Source: Chitinophagaceae bacterium (GTDB taxonomy: Bacteria > Bacteroidota > Bacteroidia > Chitinophagales > Chitinophagaceae). From it: 64,000 bases of DNA. The stretch is taken from assembly GCA_025449645.1 (NCBI GenBank), contig JANWIY010000085.1, forward strand, positions 1-64,000. Reading direction: 5' to 3'. Shown here piece by piece: positions 1 to 9,254 of the stretch. The notes beneath the pieces are model-generated. The model saw only the letters and a program-made list of their open reading frames with translations, did not search any database and was not told the DNA's origin. Positions within the stretch are counted from its first letter, which is position 1. Every line of letters starts with the position of its first letter. A program made the translations under genes and the position numbers.

Positions 1-1078
1 AATAGTGCTTTGATGGGCTCGTCTCCATTTTCCGGGAAAAGGAAATCGTCAAAAAACTCATTATAACCAGGCTCATTGCTACGAAGATATTTTCAACCGG
101 GTTTAATGTTTTGTTTTTGCTTAGTACAATCCTTTTTATCCTGTTGAAAAGATGATTTCTATTCCCGGAAAATGCAATGACGTGTTTTGAATTATTATAA
201 ACAGAAAGTTCTCTGAAACTCAAAAGGGCCCGGATAAATTGTTTTTTATCTTTTGTTTGACCGATAGCAATATCGTCACAACAATTTTCTCTTTCTTCCC
301 GGATAAGAGTCGAAATCCAGAGCACAGCCGGGTTGAAAAAAAATAATGTTTCTGCTATATTTTGTAGAAAATTGACCAAATAATCATTCCGGCGGATATG
401 TGCCAATTCATGGATCAGGCTGGCTTCAACCTGTTCCGGCGGAAGATTCGCCAACAGACCCAAAGGGATAAATATCACAGGCTTTATATGCCCGAAAACG
501 GCGGGCATGTTGATCATTTCAGATTCCAGAAGCATCACTGGCTTACTGATTTGCAACTGTTTGCAAAGTGAAGCAATTTTATCTTTCCAGTAGGTGGAAG
601 GCGTATGCGTTCTGTAATCCCTGATATGTTGGGCATAAAGAAGCGTTGAAATAATTTTCACAAATTTCACACTCAAAATGATAAACCAGACCGATGCAAT
701 GAGTGATGCGTGCATGGAAACGAAGGCTGCCAATTTATTCAAAAATTGTTGTTTACCCTCATCATAGATAAATACCCGGGTTTGGATGTTGACCTGGGAC
801 GAAATCGCAGGATTATTTACTAAATCCTGAAAACCTATTGCGGGAATGCGACTGCTCCATTCCCGGAAAAATGTAAGAATGGAAACAATTATGAAGAGTA
901 AAAATTGCATGGATAAAATATTGTACCTGATTGCCGGGCGCGAATTTTTTGTAACCATCATTACGACGCCGGCAGCGATGACTAATACCAATCCCTCCCA
1001 TAGTGAATGAATAAGCGTCCAGCATAATGCCAAGGCAGTTTCATTTGAAAACAACTGCTTAATGAAAGAAATGTGCAT
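1..1078 (-). CDS. M56 (BlaR1-type) membrane metallopeptidase, C-terminus cut by window edge
   Basis: This frame is absent from the ORF track because it runs off the left edge; I translated it from ATG 1078 and found no stop over 359 codons. The N-terminus (MHISFIKQLF) is followed by several hydrophobic membrane segments. The zinc site HELAH is at about residues 223-227, with NCCDD shortly after, both typical of the M56/BlaR1 family. A last membrane segment (FVAMSLVIMSFLTISF) lies near residue 340. Such proteins usually sense an envelope signal and cleave a BlaI-type repressor. The BlaI-like gene lies immediately upstream, 20 bases away, so the two form one operon. The C-terminal sensor or TonB-like part is outside the window. 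Confidence 0.9.
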   Translation of the reverse strand, partial: MHISFIKQLFSNETALALCWTLIHSLWEGLVLVIAAGVVMMVTKNSRPAIRYNILSMQFLLFIIVSILTFFREWSSRIPAIGFQDLVNNPAISSQVNIQTRVFIYDEGKQQFLNKLAAFVSMHASLIASVWFIILSVKFVKIISTLLYAQHIRDYRTHTPSTYWKDKIASLCKQLQISKPVMLLESEMINMPAVFGHIKPVIFIPLGLLANLPPEQVEASLIHELAHIRRNDYLVNFLQNIAETLFFFNPAVLWISTLIREERENCCDDIAIGQTKDKKQFIRALLSFRELSVYNNSKHVIAFSGNRNHLFNRIKRIVLSKNKTLNPVENIFVAMSLVIMSFLTISFSRKMETSPSKHY

Positions 1079-1098
1079 AAAATATGATTTGAAAATGA

Positions 1099-1470
1099 TT
1101 ATTCATCCTTGTCCAGCTTGCCAAGTAAATCTTTAATCTTCTGCAATTCCTTTTTAGAAGATTTATTATTATTCAAAAAGGCAACCAGCAGGCTGCTGAT
1201 GGATCCATTATACATCGAATGAAGGAAGCGCTCTAAAATAAGCGCCATGGTCTTTTGTTCTTCCAGGACCGGACTGTATATATGCTTCATATTGGTTTCA
1301 TCTCTTTCCAGCATGCCTTTTTCTGTCATGACCTGCATCAGCTTTAATGTTGAAGTATATTGAACCGTCTTAATCTCCTCATTTAACTTATCGTGTACAA
1401 AACGAACGGTGGAGGGGCCGTGTTTCCACAGGAGTTTTAAAACTTCCAGCTCAGATTTGGCCGGGACCAT
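1099..1470 (-). CDS. BlaI/MecI/CopY-family transcriptional repressor
   Basis: A winged-helix repressor of 123 residues from the chosen start. It shows the family pattern: KSELEVLKLLWKHGPSTV at the N-terminus, then the recognition region TVQYTSTLKLMQVMTEKGML, then a C-terminal dimerisation part. The ORF track starts at 1524, but that ATG lies inside a dyad that may be the operator. ATG 1470 has GGAG seven bases upstream and gives the usual family length; ATG 1503 is a second option. The gene precedes the M56 protease gene, as in bla/mec sensor-repressor pairs. The target is probably its own operon; no beta-lactamase gene is adjacent. Confidence 0.9.
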   Translation of the reverse strand: MVPAKSELEVLKLLWKHGPSTVRFVHDKLNEEIKTVQYTSTLKLMQVMTEKGMLERDETNMKHIYSPVLEEQKTMALILERFLHSMYNGSISSLLVAFLNNNKSSKKELQKIKDLLGKLDKDE

Positions 1471-1512
1471 GGTATGACTCCGATTATTTTTGTAGGCCTT
1501 CATATGATGAAG

Positions 1513-1526
1513 GTACGATATCATAC
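1513..1526. promoter_or_regulatory. Dyad upstream of blaI-like gene, candidate BlaI operator
   Basis: GTACGATATCATAC is a palindrome with one mismatched pair. It lies 43 bases upstream of the chosen BlaI start, next to a weak -7-like element on the minus strand (AATATTTG, 1542-1535). Family knowledge says BlaI repressors bind dyads overlapping their own promoter. The assignment is inference. Confidence 0.4.
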
Positions 1527-1684
1527 GTACGTTCCAAATATTAATTGATATTTATAATAGAAATGTTCTTTGAATCCTAACTATAAAGGGGGACATTCCT
1601 TAATGAAATGTTATTGCCCTGTTTTAGGAATAAGGGGTATATTACTTGCAATAAGCACCATATCTTATCAATAAAACAATCAAA

Positions 1685-2590
1685 TTGAAAAGCCTTTTTA
1701 AATTCAGTATCGCCTGCCTCGGCCTCGCGACCACAGTATTTACCGCCGATGGCCAGGTAGGTGTGGAAGTCAGTATCTCAGCCAGGATCGCTCCCCCACT
1801 CTTACCAGTTTATGTACAACCTGCCTGTCCCATGGACGGCTTCCTGTGGACTCCTGGTTATTGGGCATACGCAGATGATGGTTATTATTGGGTTCCGGGC
1901 GTATGGGTGCGGCCTCCGCATATTGGTTATTTATGGACTCCACCCTATTGGGGATTTGCCGGGGGCCTTTACGGATGGCATGGAGGCTATTGGGGCACGC
2001 ACGTAGGATTTTACGGCGGAGTAAATTATGGATTTGGTTATGGGGGCTCCGGGTTTGTTGGCGGCATGTGGCAGGGAGGCGGCTTCAGATACAATACCGC
2101 AGTAATGAATGTGAATACTTCGGTCGTTCATAACACGTACGTAAACCGGACCGTGATCAATAATACAACGGTGATCAATAACCGCACAAGTTTCAATGGT
2201 GGGCCGGGAGGAATTGCTGCCCGTCCGAACGCACAGGAAGAAATGGCCATGCGGGAACAACATGCGCAGGCCACCAGTGAGCAGGTCAATCATCAGCAGG
2301 TGATGAGTCGTGACCGAAATCAGTTTGCTTCAGTAAATCATGGTCGTCCTGCTACGGTCGCCATGAACAGGGTCAATGGTAACCGGTTTAACCCCGAGGG
2401 TCATGCAGCGGCGGTCGGCAACAACAGGCCGAATGTGAACGGGCAGGTTGCCAACCGTTCAGCAGGAAACAACCGCAATACCCCAAACAATAATCAGCAT
2501 GCGCAAATGCAACACGGGCAAGCACAGCATCCGAGACCGCAGGGCCATCCACAACATGCGAATCGTCCGGCAGAACACGAGCGGCGGTAA
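1685..2590 (+). CDS. Secreted YXWGXW-like repeat protein
   Basis: A 301-residue protein with a signal peptide (about residues 1-23, ending in TADGQ). A Trp/Tyr/Gly-rich part (about 45-140) has recurring W-x-P-G-Y/V-W and YW-G units, for example LWTPGYWAYADDGYYW and YGWHGGYWG. This matches the YXWGXW/WXXGXW repeat proteins. The last 130 residues are Asn/Gln/His-rich and low complexity (HAQMQHGQAQHPRPQGHPQ). The function of the family is unknown. The only in-frame start is TTG at 1685; no upstream ATG is available. It is probably monocistronic, ending at a strong hairpin. Confidence 0.8.
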   Translation: MKSLFKFSIACLGLATTVFTADGQVGVEVSISARIAPPLLPVYVQPACPMDGFLWTPGYWAYADDGYYWVPGVWVRPPHIGYLWTPPYWGFAGGLYGWHGGYWGTHVGFYGGVNYGFGYGGSGFVGGMWQGGGFRYNTAVMNVNTSVVHNTYVNRTVINNTTVINNRTSFNGGPGGIAARPNAQEEMAMREQHAQATSEQVNHQQVMSRDRNQFASVNHGRPATVAMNRVNGNRFNPEGHAAAVGNNRPNVNGQVANRSAGNNRNTPNNNQHAQMQHGQAQHPRPQGHPQHANRPAEHERR

Positions 2591-2606
2591 TAAAAAATTG
2601 AAACCA

Positions 2607-2639
2607 AACAAAAATGCCCTCGCAAGCATTTTTGTTTTG
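2607..2639 (+). terminator. Rho-independent-type hairpin after the YXWGXW-like gene
   Basis: The arms AACAAAAATGC and GCATTTTTGTT pair around an 8-9 base loop, followed by TTGG. It lies 17 bases after the stop of the plus-strand gene and 34 bases beyond the stop of the minus-strand LytTR gene, so it may serve both. Confidence 0.75.
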
Positions 2640-2672
2640 GGGTAGACCCTTGTTAAGTTTAGAGGCTCTTAT

Positions 2673-3422
2673 TCAACCCCCGATCAATTTCAGGAAAATT
2701 TCCTTTTTCCGGCGGGAAACATCAATAATGTCCCCGTTTTTCATGGTGATCTGACCACCGTCGCCACGCAGATATTTGGCGATATAATTCAGGTTGATGA
2801 GATGGGAATGGTGGATGCGGTAAAATCGATAGTCGCCAAGGAGCTCTTCAAAGTCCTTAAGCTGCCTGGTTACGACAAGCACCTGGCCGTTTTGCAATAT
2901 CATTTTGGAATAGTTGGAACTGGATTCAATTCTGATAATTTGCTTTATCTGGATGAATTCCAGTCCGTCATTTGCCGGTATCGCAATCTGGTCCTCCTGC
3001 GTTTTCGGATAAGCCAGATGCTTCTTTAATATCTCCGCTCTTTCTGCAGATTTCTTCCCGGCGAAATGGACCAGCCTTTCAACCGTATGCTGCAGGTCAG
3101 TGATGGACACGGGTTTTACGAGATAGTCAAAGGCGCTGATCCGAATTGCATTGATGGCATAGTGATTATAAGCCGTAATAAAAATGATCTCAAAATCAAT
3201 ATCAGGAATTTCTTCAAGCATTTTGAAGCCATTCATGCGCGGCATTTCAATATCCAGGAAGATGACATCCGGCTTATGCTGCTGGATCAGCACAATGGCG
3301 TCTTCCGGGCGCTGCGTTTGGGCAAGTACGCGGATGGAAGGACAATATTCCTGAATTTTAAGCTGCAGGTTTTGCAGGCTGTTTAGTTCATCATCAATCA
3401 ATATGGCTTTGATCGTTTGCAT
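2673..3422 (-). CDS. LytTR-family response regulator
   Basis: 249 residues. An N-terminal receiver domain (residues 1-120) has the acidic pair DDE at 10-12, the phospho-acceptor Asp in FLDIEMPRMNG near residue 57, and the conserved Lys in YLVKPV near 105. A C-terminal LytTR DNA-binding domain (about 145-245) contains IIRIESSSNYSKM and the YRIHHSHLINL motif. Its start overlaps the end of the upstream histidine kinase gene by 29 bases, so the two are translationally linked and almost certainly cognate partners. Confidence 0.95.
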   Translation of the reverse strand: MQTIKAILIDDELNSLQNLQLKIQEYCPSIRVLAQTQRPEDAIVLIQQHKPDVIFLDIEMPRMNGFKMLEEIPDIDFEIIFITAYNHYAINAIRISAFDYLVKPVSITDLQHTVERLVHFAGKKSAERAEILKKHLAYPKTQEDQIAIPANDGLEFIQIKQIIRIESSSNYSKMILQNGQVLVVTRQLKDFEELLGDYRFYRIHHSHLINLNYIAKYLRGDGGQITMKNGDIIDVSRRKKEIFLKLIGG

Positions 3423-5319
3423 AAGAAACCAATTTTATTGCAAATTCTATCCTTGTACCCGCCGGCTTGCGATGTTCGTCATAAAGATCAATAATTTTTA
3501 GACTGCCTGATAAGCCAGGGTCCTGGTTAAAAATGTTTATCCTGTCCTGCGTAATTTTCATGCCGACACTCTTATGAAAGGGCTTATTCAGCTCGTTATA
3601 GGCCCGGGACTGCACGCGGCCGATCCCATTATCCTCGATGATATAGTGGATCATGGTATGATTCAGTCTTACCTGCAAGGAAATTTTGAGGTCCTCGCGA
3701 TCACTCGGTCCAATGCCATGTACAATGGCGTTCTCAAGAAAAGGCTGCACCAGGAGAGAGGGCACGTAATACTCTCCCTGCATCAACAGAGGATCAACAT
3801 CACAATAAAAGCTGAACTTGCAATTGAAGCGCAATTGTTCAAGATCGATATACAGTTGCAGGGATTCGATATCCTTATTCAGCTCTATGAGTTCATTTGA
3901 ACTGCTGTCCAGAATGCTCCGGATAAACCGGGCAAATTTATTCAGATAATCAGAGGCCAGCTTCTTCTCATTCTGCATTATAAAATTTTCTATGCTATTC
4001 AGACTATTAAAAAAGAAATGCGGGTTCATCTGCGCCCTCAATGCCTGCATTTCTGTTTCAGCAATTTTCTGTTTATATTCCAATTCATCTTTTCTCTTTT
4101 TGCCCTGGATCGATTTGTAAAGCAAAAAAGCAACCAGCAGGGTGAGCAGGAACCCAATGCCAATGGAAAACAATAAGATGTCTTTAAAAGCAATCTGCTT
4201 TTTCTGTACAGCGGCAAGCTGTTTCAGGTTGCTGTTCTCGAGTTCCTTTCTCTTAATCATCCATTCCGATTCATTGACAATGGTGTTCCGCCTGTTATTT
4301 TCAGAAAAAAGAGAATCTGCAACAGAGCGATACATCCGGTAATAAAACATCGACGAATCCTTCCTGTTGAGGAGATCATAAACGGATGACAACTGTTCAG
4401 CGGCTTTGACCCTCCCTTCGGCAAAATGGGTCTGATTGGCCAGCTGCATCGCCTTTCCGAGTAAAACAATCTTATCGTGCGCGGGAATATAGCTCAGGTA
4501 TTTTGCTTCTGCCAGGTATACCTGGTATTCATTCCTCAGATCCCCGGTTTCCCTGGCCGTGGTAATGGCTTTGTTGAAATAGAAATCCGCTGAATCCTTA
4601 TTGTGGAATATGGCGTTCAGTTTTCCATATCCCAGGTAGAACTGCGACAAAATATAATTTTCATTGGCCTCCAGTGCGAAAGGCATACCCTTGTCGAGGT
4701 TTAGCCTGGCGCGATCATACAGACCCTGTTCCAGGTCGCACCGGTGAAGCAACTCATAGTTGATAGCAACGCCGCGCCAGGCCCGGATGGAGTCGTTGAT
4801 ATTGATGGCCTGGGTCGCATAATTGCGGCACTTGTCAAAGTCCCTCAGGGAGGCAAAATTCTCTCCGATATTATTCAAAGCAACCGCTTTCACGCGGTAT
4901 GCACCGCAGGCCTCCGCCAGGTCTATGGCATTGAAAAAGGCTTTGGTGCTCGATTCATAATTCCCCGCCGAAGAAAGTAGTATGCCCAGGTTGATACTGG
5001 CAAGCGCTTTCCCAAAAGTGAAATGCAGGGAATCACTCAATATAGAAACCCGTTCGTAATAATCAAAGGATTTTTTTGTATCCGTCTCGCTCAGCATATA
5101 ACTGATCCGGTGCATGACATGGATCTTGGCGGAATCATTCTGCGGATGCGCATTGACCCAGCGGATCAGGCTGTCTACGTTGAAGGTCTGGGCAGCAACG
5201 AAGGAAGAAGCAGGCAGGCAAAAACAAATAAAAAAAAGGATACGGATACGGAAATAAGGGTTAAAAAACTTTTTTATACCGCAAGATGGAGACCAGGTAT
5301 GGGTAATTTCAGCAATCAT
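3394..5319 (-). CDS. TPR-containing sensor histidine kinase (His_kinase/LytS type)
   Basis: 641 residues. An N-terminal signal or anchor (about 25-43, ending FVAAQ) precedes a periplasmic tetratricopeptide-repeat region (about 50-350). A single membrane helix follows near 375-400 (DILLFSIGIGFLLTLLVAFLLY). The cytoplasmic kinase is of the His_kinase type: the acceptor His is in MNPHFFFNSLNSI, followed by LLVQPFLENAIVHGI and the ATP-binding IEDNGIGR. It is a typical Bacteroidota partner of LytTR regulators; the overlapping gene downstream is one. The signal it senses is unknown. Confidence 0.93.
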   Translation of the reverse strand: MIAEITHTWSPSCGIKKFFNPYFRIRILFFICFCLPASSFVAAQTFNVDSLIRWVNAHPQNDSAKIHVMHRISYMLSETDTKKSFDYYERVSILSDSLHFTFGKALASINLGILLSSAGNYESSTKAFFNAIDLAEACGAYRVKAVALNNIGENFASLRDFDKCRNYATQAININDSIRAWRGVAINYELLHRCDLEQGLYDRARLNLDKGMPFALEANENYILSQFYLGYGKLNAIFHNKDSADFYFNKAITTARETGDLRNEYQVYLAEAKYLSYIPAHDKIVLLGKAMQLANQTHFAEGRVKAAEQLSSVYDLLNRKDSSMFYYRMYRSVADSLFSENNRRNTIVNESEWMIKRKELENSNLKQLAAVQKKQIAFKDILLFSIGIGFLLTLLVAFLLYKSIQGKKRKDELEYKQKIAETEMQALRAQMNPHFFFNSLNSIENFIMQNEKKLASDYLNKFARFIRSILDSSSNELIELNKDIESLQLYIDLEQLRFNCKFSFYCDVDPLLMQGEYYVPSLLVQPFLENAIVHGIGPSDREDLKISLQVRLNHTMIHYIIEDNGIGRVQSRAYNELNKPFHKSVGMKITQDRINIFNQDPGLSGSLKIIDLYDEHRKPAGTRIEFAIKLVSYANDQSHID

Positions 5320-5350
5320 TAACAGGTAAGCGTTTTTCTAAGATAGTCAT

Positions 5351-6418
5351 TTATGTATTCGCTTTCTGGATCAGGGCCTTTGGCGTATTGGCCATGATCC
5401 ATAGATCATATAAAAAATTAGAGTTGTTAGCGTAATCGATATCGAGGCTGATCCTTTCTTCAACAGACATTTCTTCTTTTCCTCTTTTTTTTATCTGCCA
5501 CAGACCGGTGATGCCGGCAGGCGCGAGAAACCGTTTTGCCAGATCATCCGTTGTCAATGTTGCTGCTTCATAAAGGGGCAGCGGACGGTTGCCTACAAGA
5601 GACATATCTCCGGACAGCACATTGATCAGCTGCGGCAGCTCGTCGAGACTTGTATTGCGGAGAAAACGTCCTACGCGTGTTATCCGCGGATCATTGTTTA
5701 TTTTGATGAATCTGGTTTCCTTCGAATCATGGTATTGATTGAGGTGTTCGAATTCGCCGATGCGGAGATCAGCACCGTCGAACATGGTCCTGAATTTATA
5801 AAAATTAAAAATCCGGTAACCCCTGCCAGCCCTTTTGGAAACATAAATGGCAGGGCCTCTGGATTCCATCCAAACAGCCATCGCGATGAGCAAAAATAAA
5901 GGCGACAGGATAACAAGTGCTGCTGCTGCGATCAATACATCAAAGCACCTTTTCAGTAAACTATTAATCGATGCCGGCGCAAAAGATGCAACCGCCGGCC
6001 TGGTCTGTTCATCCAATTCAATCGCCTTCGTTTTGAATTTATGCAGGAAGCGGATTTTTGCATCCAGATTTTTTTCATCGCATTCCTTAATAAACAATAT
6101 GTCATCCGCCAGTTTGTTCCTCACATAATAATTTTGGTCAGCTGTCGGCATTGCAGCTGCATCGATTATAAATGGAATCCGGGAAAGCATCGGATGGCCC
6201 CTGAGTACATCCGCGAACCGCCCTATTTGACGCCGGCCAAAATCAGACTCGCAGCAAATCATGTGCGGGGGGGACGCGCCCAGCACAGTAAGCTCCACGA
6301 TCGCGCGCTCCAGGTTTTCACATGCATACCCGCGCTGATAAATGTTAACCAGTTTCGCGATATTGTCATCGCGCGTTCCTATATAGTAGAAACCCGCCAT
6401 GCTTTCCAGCTTTTTCAT
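5351..6418 (-). CDS. Bacterial sugar transferase with N-terminal receiver-like domain
   Basis: 355 residues from ATG 6418 (the ORF track starts 18 codons earlier). The N-terminal ~140 residues look like a degenerate receiver or regulatory domain ([10 protein letters not shown]..., then a segment ending [17 protein letters not shown]). A membrane helix ([20 protein letters not shown]) starts the bacterial sugar-transferase domain, with the family motifs [31 protein letters not shown] and [10 protein letters not shown]. Such enzymes move a sugar-1-phosphate onto undecaprenyl phosphate to start polysaccharide synthesis. No glycosyltransferases, flippase or polymerase adjoin it, so it is an orphan initiator here. 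It lies 31 bases upstream of the histidine kinase gene on the same strand. Confidence 0.9.
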   Translation of the reverse strand: MKKLESMAGFYYIGTRDDNIAKLVNIYQRGYACENLERAIVELTVLGASPPHMICCESDFGRRQIGRFADVLRGHPMLSRIPFIIDAAAMPTADQNYYVRNKLADDILFIKECDEKNLDAKIRFLHKFKTKAIELDEQTRPAVASFAPASINSLLKRCFDVLIAAAALVILSPLFLLIAMAVWMESRGPAIYVSKRAGRGYRIFNFYKFRTMFDGADLRIGEFEHLNQYHDSKETRFIKINNDPRITRVGRFLRNTSLDELPQLINVLSGDMSLVGNRPLPLYEAATLTTDDLAKRFLAPAGITGLWQIKKRGKEEMSVEERISLDIDYANNSNFLYDLWIMANTPKALIQKANT

Positions 6419-6593
6419 AAAAAGGTTTAAGGTTAATGGCTTCGATTGCCAGCTCAAATAAATCCACCTCAAAGTACCTGATAAAAAAAGCCGTTAAAAG
6501 AGAACTGTGTATAATGCATGAATAGCCATGTAAGTGGCTGAAAAAAGAAAGTAACCGTTCAAAAAAGGGCGGCAGGCCTTTTGGGGAGAATGA

Positions 6594-7979
6594 TCACTTG
6601 CCCCTGCCCCATCCGAACCAGTCATTGCCATTGGCGTAGATCATAAGTCCGAGCAAAAGAACCATGCCGGCCACCTGTGCATACTCAAGTAATTTCTGGC
6701 TGGGCTTTCTTCCCGTGACCATCTCCAGGAGTGTAAACAATACATGGCCACCATCCAGGGCGGGTATTGGCAAAAGGTTCATGAACGCAAGTGCAATGGC
6801 CAGAAAGGCCGTAATCGTCCAGAACGACTGCCAGTCCCACATCGAAGGAAAAATGGATCCGATCGCTTTAAATCCGCCAACACCTTTATAGGCGCCGGTT
6901 TTCGGGGAGAGTATTTTTTTGAACTGATCAATATAAGATTTCAGCTTCTCGCCGGCGAGACGGACACCCGCGGGGAATGATGCCAGGAATCCATACTGCT
7001 TCCATTCAATCCTGATCAGTCCGAGACTGTCCAGCGTTTCCATGTCACTAAGCAGGAAGAAACCGACAGTTCCGGTATCGCTTACCGTCATATGCAGTGT
7101 GTCTGTTGCCCCGTTTCGTTCTACGGTTATTGCTACATTTTTGCCCTCATGTGCTCTGAGTACTTTTTTAAATTCCTCATAAAAGGGTGTGGATATTCCA
7201 TCTACGGTTGCAATCCGGTCAAATCGTTTCAATCCGGATTTGTATGCACTTGTACTGTCCGGAATCGTATTCGCGATCACCGGAATGCGGGGATAGAACC
7301 AGAATTTGCTGGTCCCCTTTTTTTCAACCAGTTTACCAATGAGATCGTGCGGCAGGTTAATGGTTTGTCTTACGCCGTCCCTTTCCAGCTCAACGTTTTC
7401 ACCCAGCAATAATTTCATCGGCAGATCGTCAAGGTAGGCAACGGAATCACCGTTAACCGCAATTATTTTATCTCCGTCCCGGAATCCGAGGTCGTACATC
7501 ATACTGTCGTTCACTTGCACCCCATAGGTAAGGCTCGACATGGGGATCTTTTTGTCCCCCCAGGTATAGAGGATCATCGCATAGATCACAAAGGCCATCA
7601 ATACATTCATGGTTACACCACCAAGCATGATGATCAGGCGCTGCCATGCAGGTTTGCTTCTGAATTCCCAGGGCTGTGGTGGAAGACTCATCTGCTCTTT
7701 GTCCATGCTCTCATCCACCATGCCCGCAATCTTCACGTATCCGCCAAGCGGAAGCCAGCCGATGCCATAAACCGTATCGCCTATCTTTTTTTTGAAAAGT
7801 GCAAACCAGGGATCAAAAAACAGGAAAAATTTTTCTACGCGGCATTTGAAAATCTTGGAGGGAAGGTAATGGCCAAACTCATGTACGATCACAATCAGTG
7901 AAAGAGAAAGGATCAGCTGAACGGCTTTTACTCCGGCATCAGCCCAGTCTATTACAAGCAAAATCGGGGAATTATTCAT
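6594..7979 (-). CDS. rseP: Site-2 intramembrane metalloprotease RseP
   Basis: 461 residues, usual length for the family. The zinc motif HEFGH is at residues 33-37 within the first membrane helix. Two PDZ-like domains follow (about 150-220 and 245-305). The C-terminal catalytic helix carries NLLPIPALDGGH. It cleaves anti-sigma factors or signal-peptide remnants inside the inner membrane. It follows dxr by 50 bases on the same strand, a conserved arrangement in many bacteria. A candidate substrate is the anti-sigma-like membrane protein near 39.2 kb, but that is only speculation. Confidence 0.96.
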   Translation of the reverse strand: MNNSPILLVIDWADAGVKAVQLILSLSLIVIVHEFGHYLPSKIFKCRVEKFFLFFDPWFALFKKKIGDTVYGIGWLPLGGYVKIAGMVDESMDKEQMSLPPQPWEFRSKPAWQRLIIMLGGVTMNVLMAFVIYAMILYTWGDKKIPMSSLTYGVQVNDSMMYDLGFRDGDKIIAVNGDSVAYLDDLPMKLLLGENVELERDGVRQTINLPHDLIGKLVEKKGTSKFWFYPRIPVIANTIPDSTSAYKSGLKRFDRIATVDGISTPFYEEFKKVLRAHEGKNVAITVERNGATDTLHMTVSDTGTVGFFLLSDMETLDSLGLIRIEWKQYGFLASFPAGVRLAGEKLKSYIDQFKKILSPKTGAYKGVGGFKAIGSIFPSMWDWQSFWTITAFLAIALAFMNLLPIPALDGGHVLFTLLEMVTGRKPSQKLLEYAQVAGMVLLLGLMIYANGNDWFGWGRGK

Positions 7980-8029
7980 CGTGCAAAGGTCAGCTGCAGG
8001 CGGCGTCCCCGCAAGGCTTTAGGTGAATT

Positions 8030-9199
8030 TTACAATTTAATTAAAGAAGCCGCGAAGTTACGGGCCTCCCCATCGCTGTCAAAATAATCTTCCAGCGTGG
8101 GTTGTTCCAAAAAGGGAATTTTATGAATGGTTTTTTCTATTAAATCCGTCATGTCCAGAAATCCGATGCGGTTCTTCAGGAATGCATAAACAGCAATTTC
8201 ATTTGCCGCATTCAGTACACAGCCTGCGTTGCCTCCTTTTTTAAGTGCATCAATGGCCAGCTGTAAATTCCTGAACGTCCTGATGTCCGGATCTTCAAAA
8301 CTTAGCTTGTCCGGTTTATTAAAAGAGTACCTCGGCATTTTATTCTGAAGGCGGACCGGGAAACCCAGGGCATACTGGATCGGCAGCTTCATGTCGGGCA
8401 ATCCCATTTGCGCCTTGATGCTTCCATCTTCAAATTGAACCATGCTGTGAATAATACTCTGCGGATGAATCACCACCTGGATCTGCGAGGGATTCAGGTT
8501 AAAGAGCCATCTGGCTTCAATCATTTCCAGCCCCTTGTTCATCAGGGTAGCCGAATCAATGGAGATTTTTGCTCCCATCGCCCAGTTCGGATGCTGCAAT
8601 GCATGATCTCTTTTTACATTGACGAGGAAATTGGGTTTTTTTCCGAGGAATGGTCCGCCTGAAGCGGTAAGGATGACCTTCTCTATCCTGTTGCGCGTTT
8701 CGCCCAGAAGACATTGAAAAATGGCAGAATGTTCCGAATCCACAGGAATGATCGGGGCGCGATTCTCCACTGCCTTGCGCATCACGATATCTCCGGCCAC
8801 CACCAGGGTTTCCTTATTGGCGAGGGCAATCGTCTTTCCGCATTCAATGGCTTTCAGCGTGGGCATGAGTCCCGCAAATCCGACAATAGCCGCCATCATC
8901 ACATCATAGGAATCCATGGCAGCCACTTCTATCAGTGATTGCGCACCGGCAAAAACCTTGATGGGGTGCTCGGCAAGGGCCTGCTTTACCATTTGATATT
9001 TGGATTCATCGCCGATAACAACAATATCAGGCAAAAATTTCAGCGCCTGTTTGATCAGCAGATCAGCATTCTGCTGCGCAGTGAGCACCTCTGCAGAAAA
9101 AAGTTCCTGATTAGCCGCAATCACTTCCAGGGCCTGAGTTCCCACAGATCCCGTAGAACCAAACAGGGCAACCCTTTTCTTTTGCTGATTATTCACCAT
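8030..9199 (-). CDS. dxr: 1-deoxy-D-xylulose 5-phosphate reductoisomerase
   Basis: 389 residues, full family length. It has the NADPH-binding motif GSTGSVGTQ near residue 14, LANKETLV near 127, the metal/substrate site PVDSEHSAIFQ near 152, SGGPF near 183, and MNKGLEMIEARWLF near 222. It catalyses the second step of the MEP isoprenoid pathway in the cytoplasm. It lies 55 bases after the GH3-family gene and 50 bases before rseP. Confidence 0.97.
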   Translation of the reverse strand: MVNNQQKKRVALFGSTGSVGTQALEVIAANQELFSAEVLTAQQNADLLIKQALKFLPDIVVIGDESKYQMVKQALAEHPIKVFAGAQSLIEVAAMDSYDVMMAAIVGFAGLMPTLKAIECGKTIALANKETLVVAGDIVMRKAVENRAPIIPVDSEHSAIFQCLLGETRNRIEKVILTASGGPFLGKKPNFLVNVKRDHALQHPNWAMGAKISIDSATLMNKGLEMIEARWLFNLNPSQIQVVIHPQSIIHSMVQFEDGSIKAQMGLPDMKLPIQYALGFPVRLQNKMPRYSFNKPDKLSFEDPDIRTFRNLQLAIDALKKGGNAGCVLNAANEIAVYAFLKNRIGFLDMTDLIEKTIHKIPFLEQPTLEDYFDSDGEARNFAASLIKL

Positions 9200-9254
9200 A
9201 GACTTCCGGGATGAAGGTTAAATGTAGCGAATTCCAATTGTATGCGCAGAGAGG

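Noticed and set aside
6524-6540. Terminator between the sugar transferase and rseP
   Set aside because: The AGCCA/TGGCT stem is only 5 bases and has no T run in the minus-strand direction.
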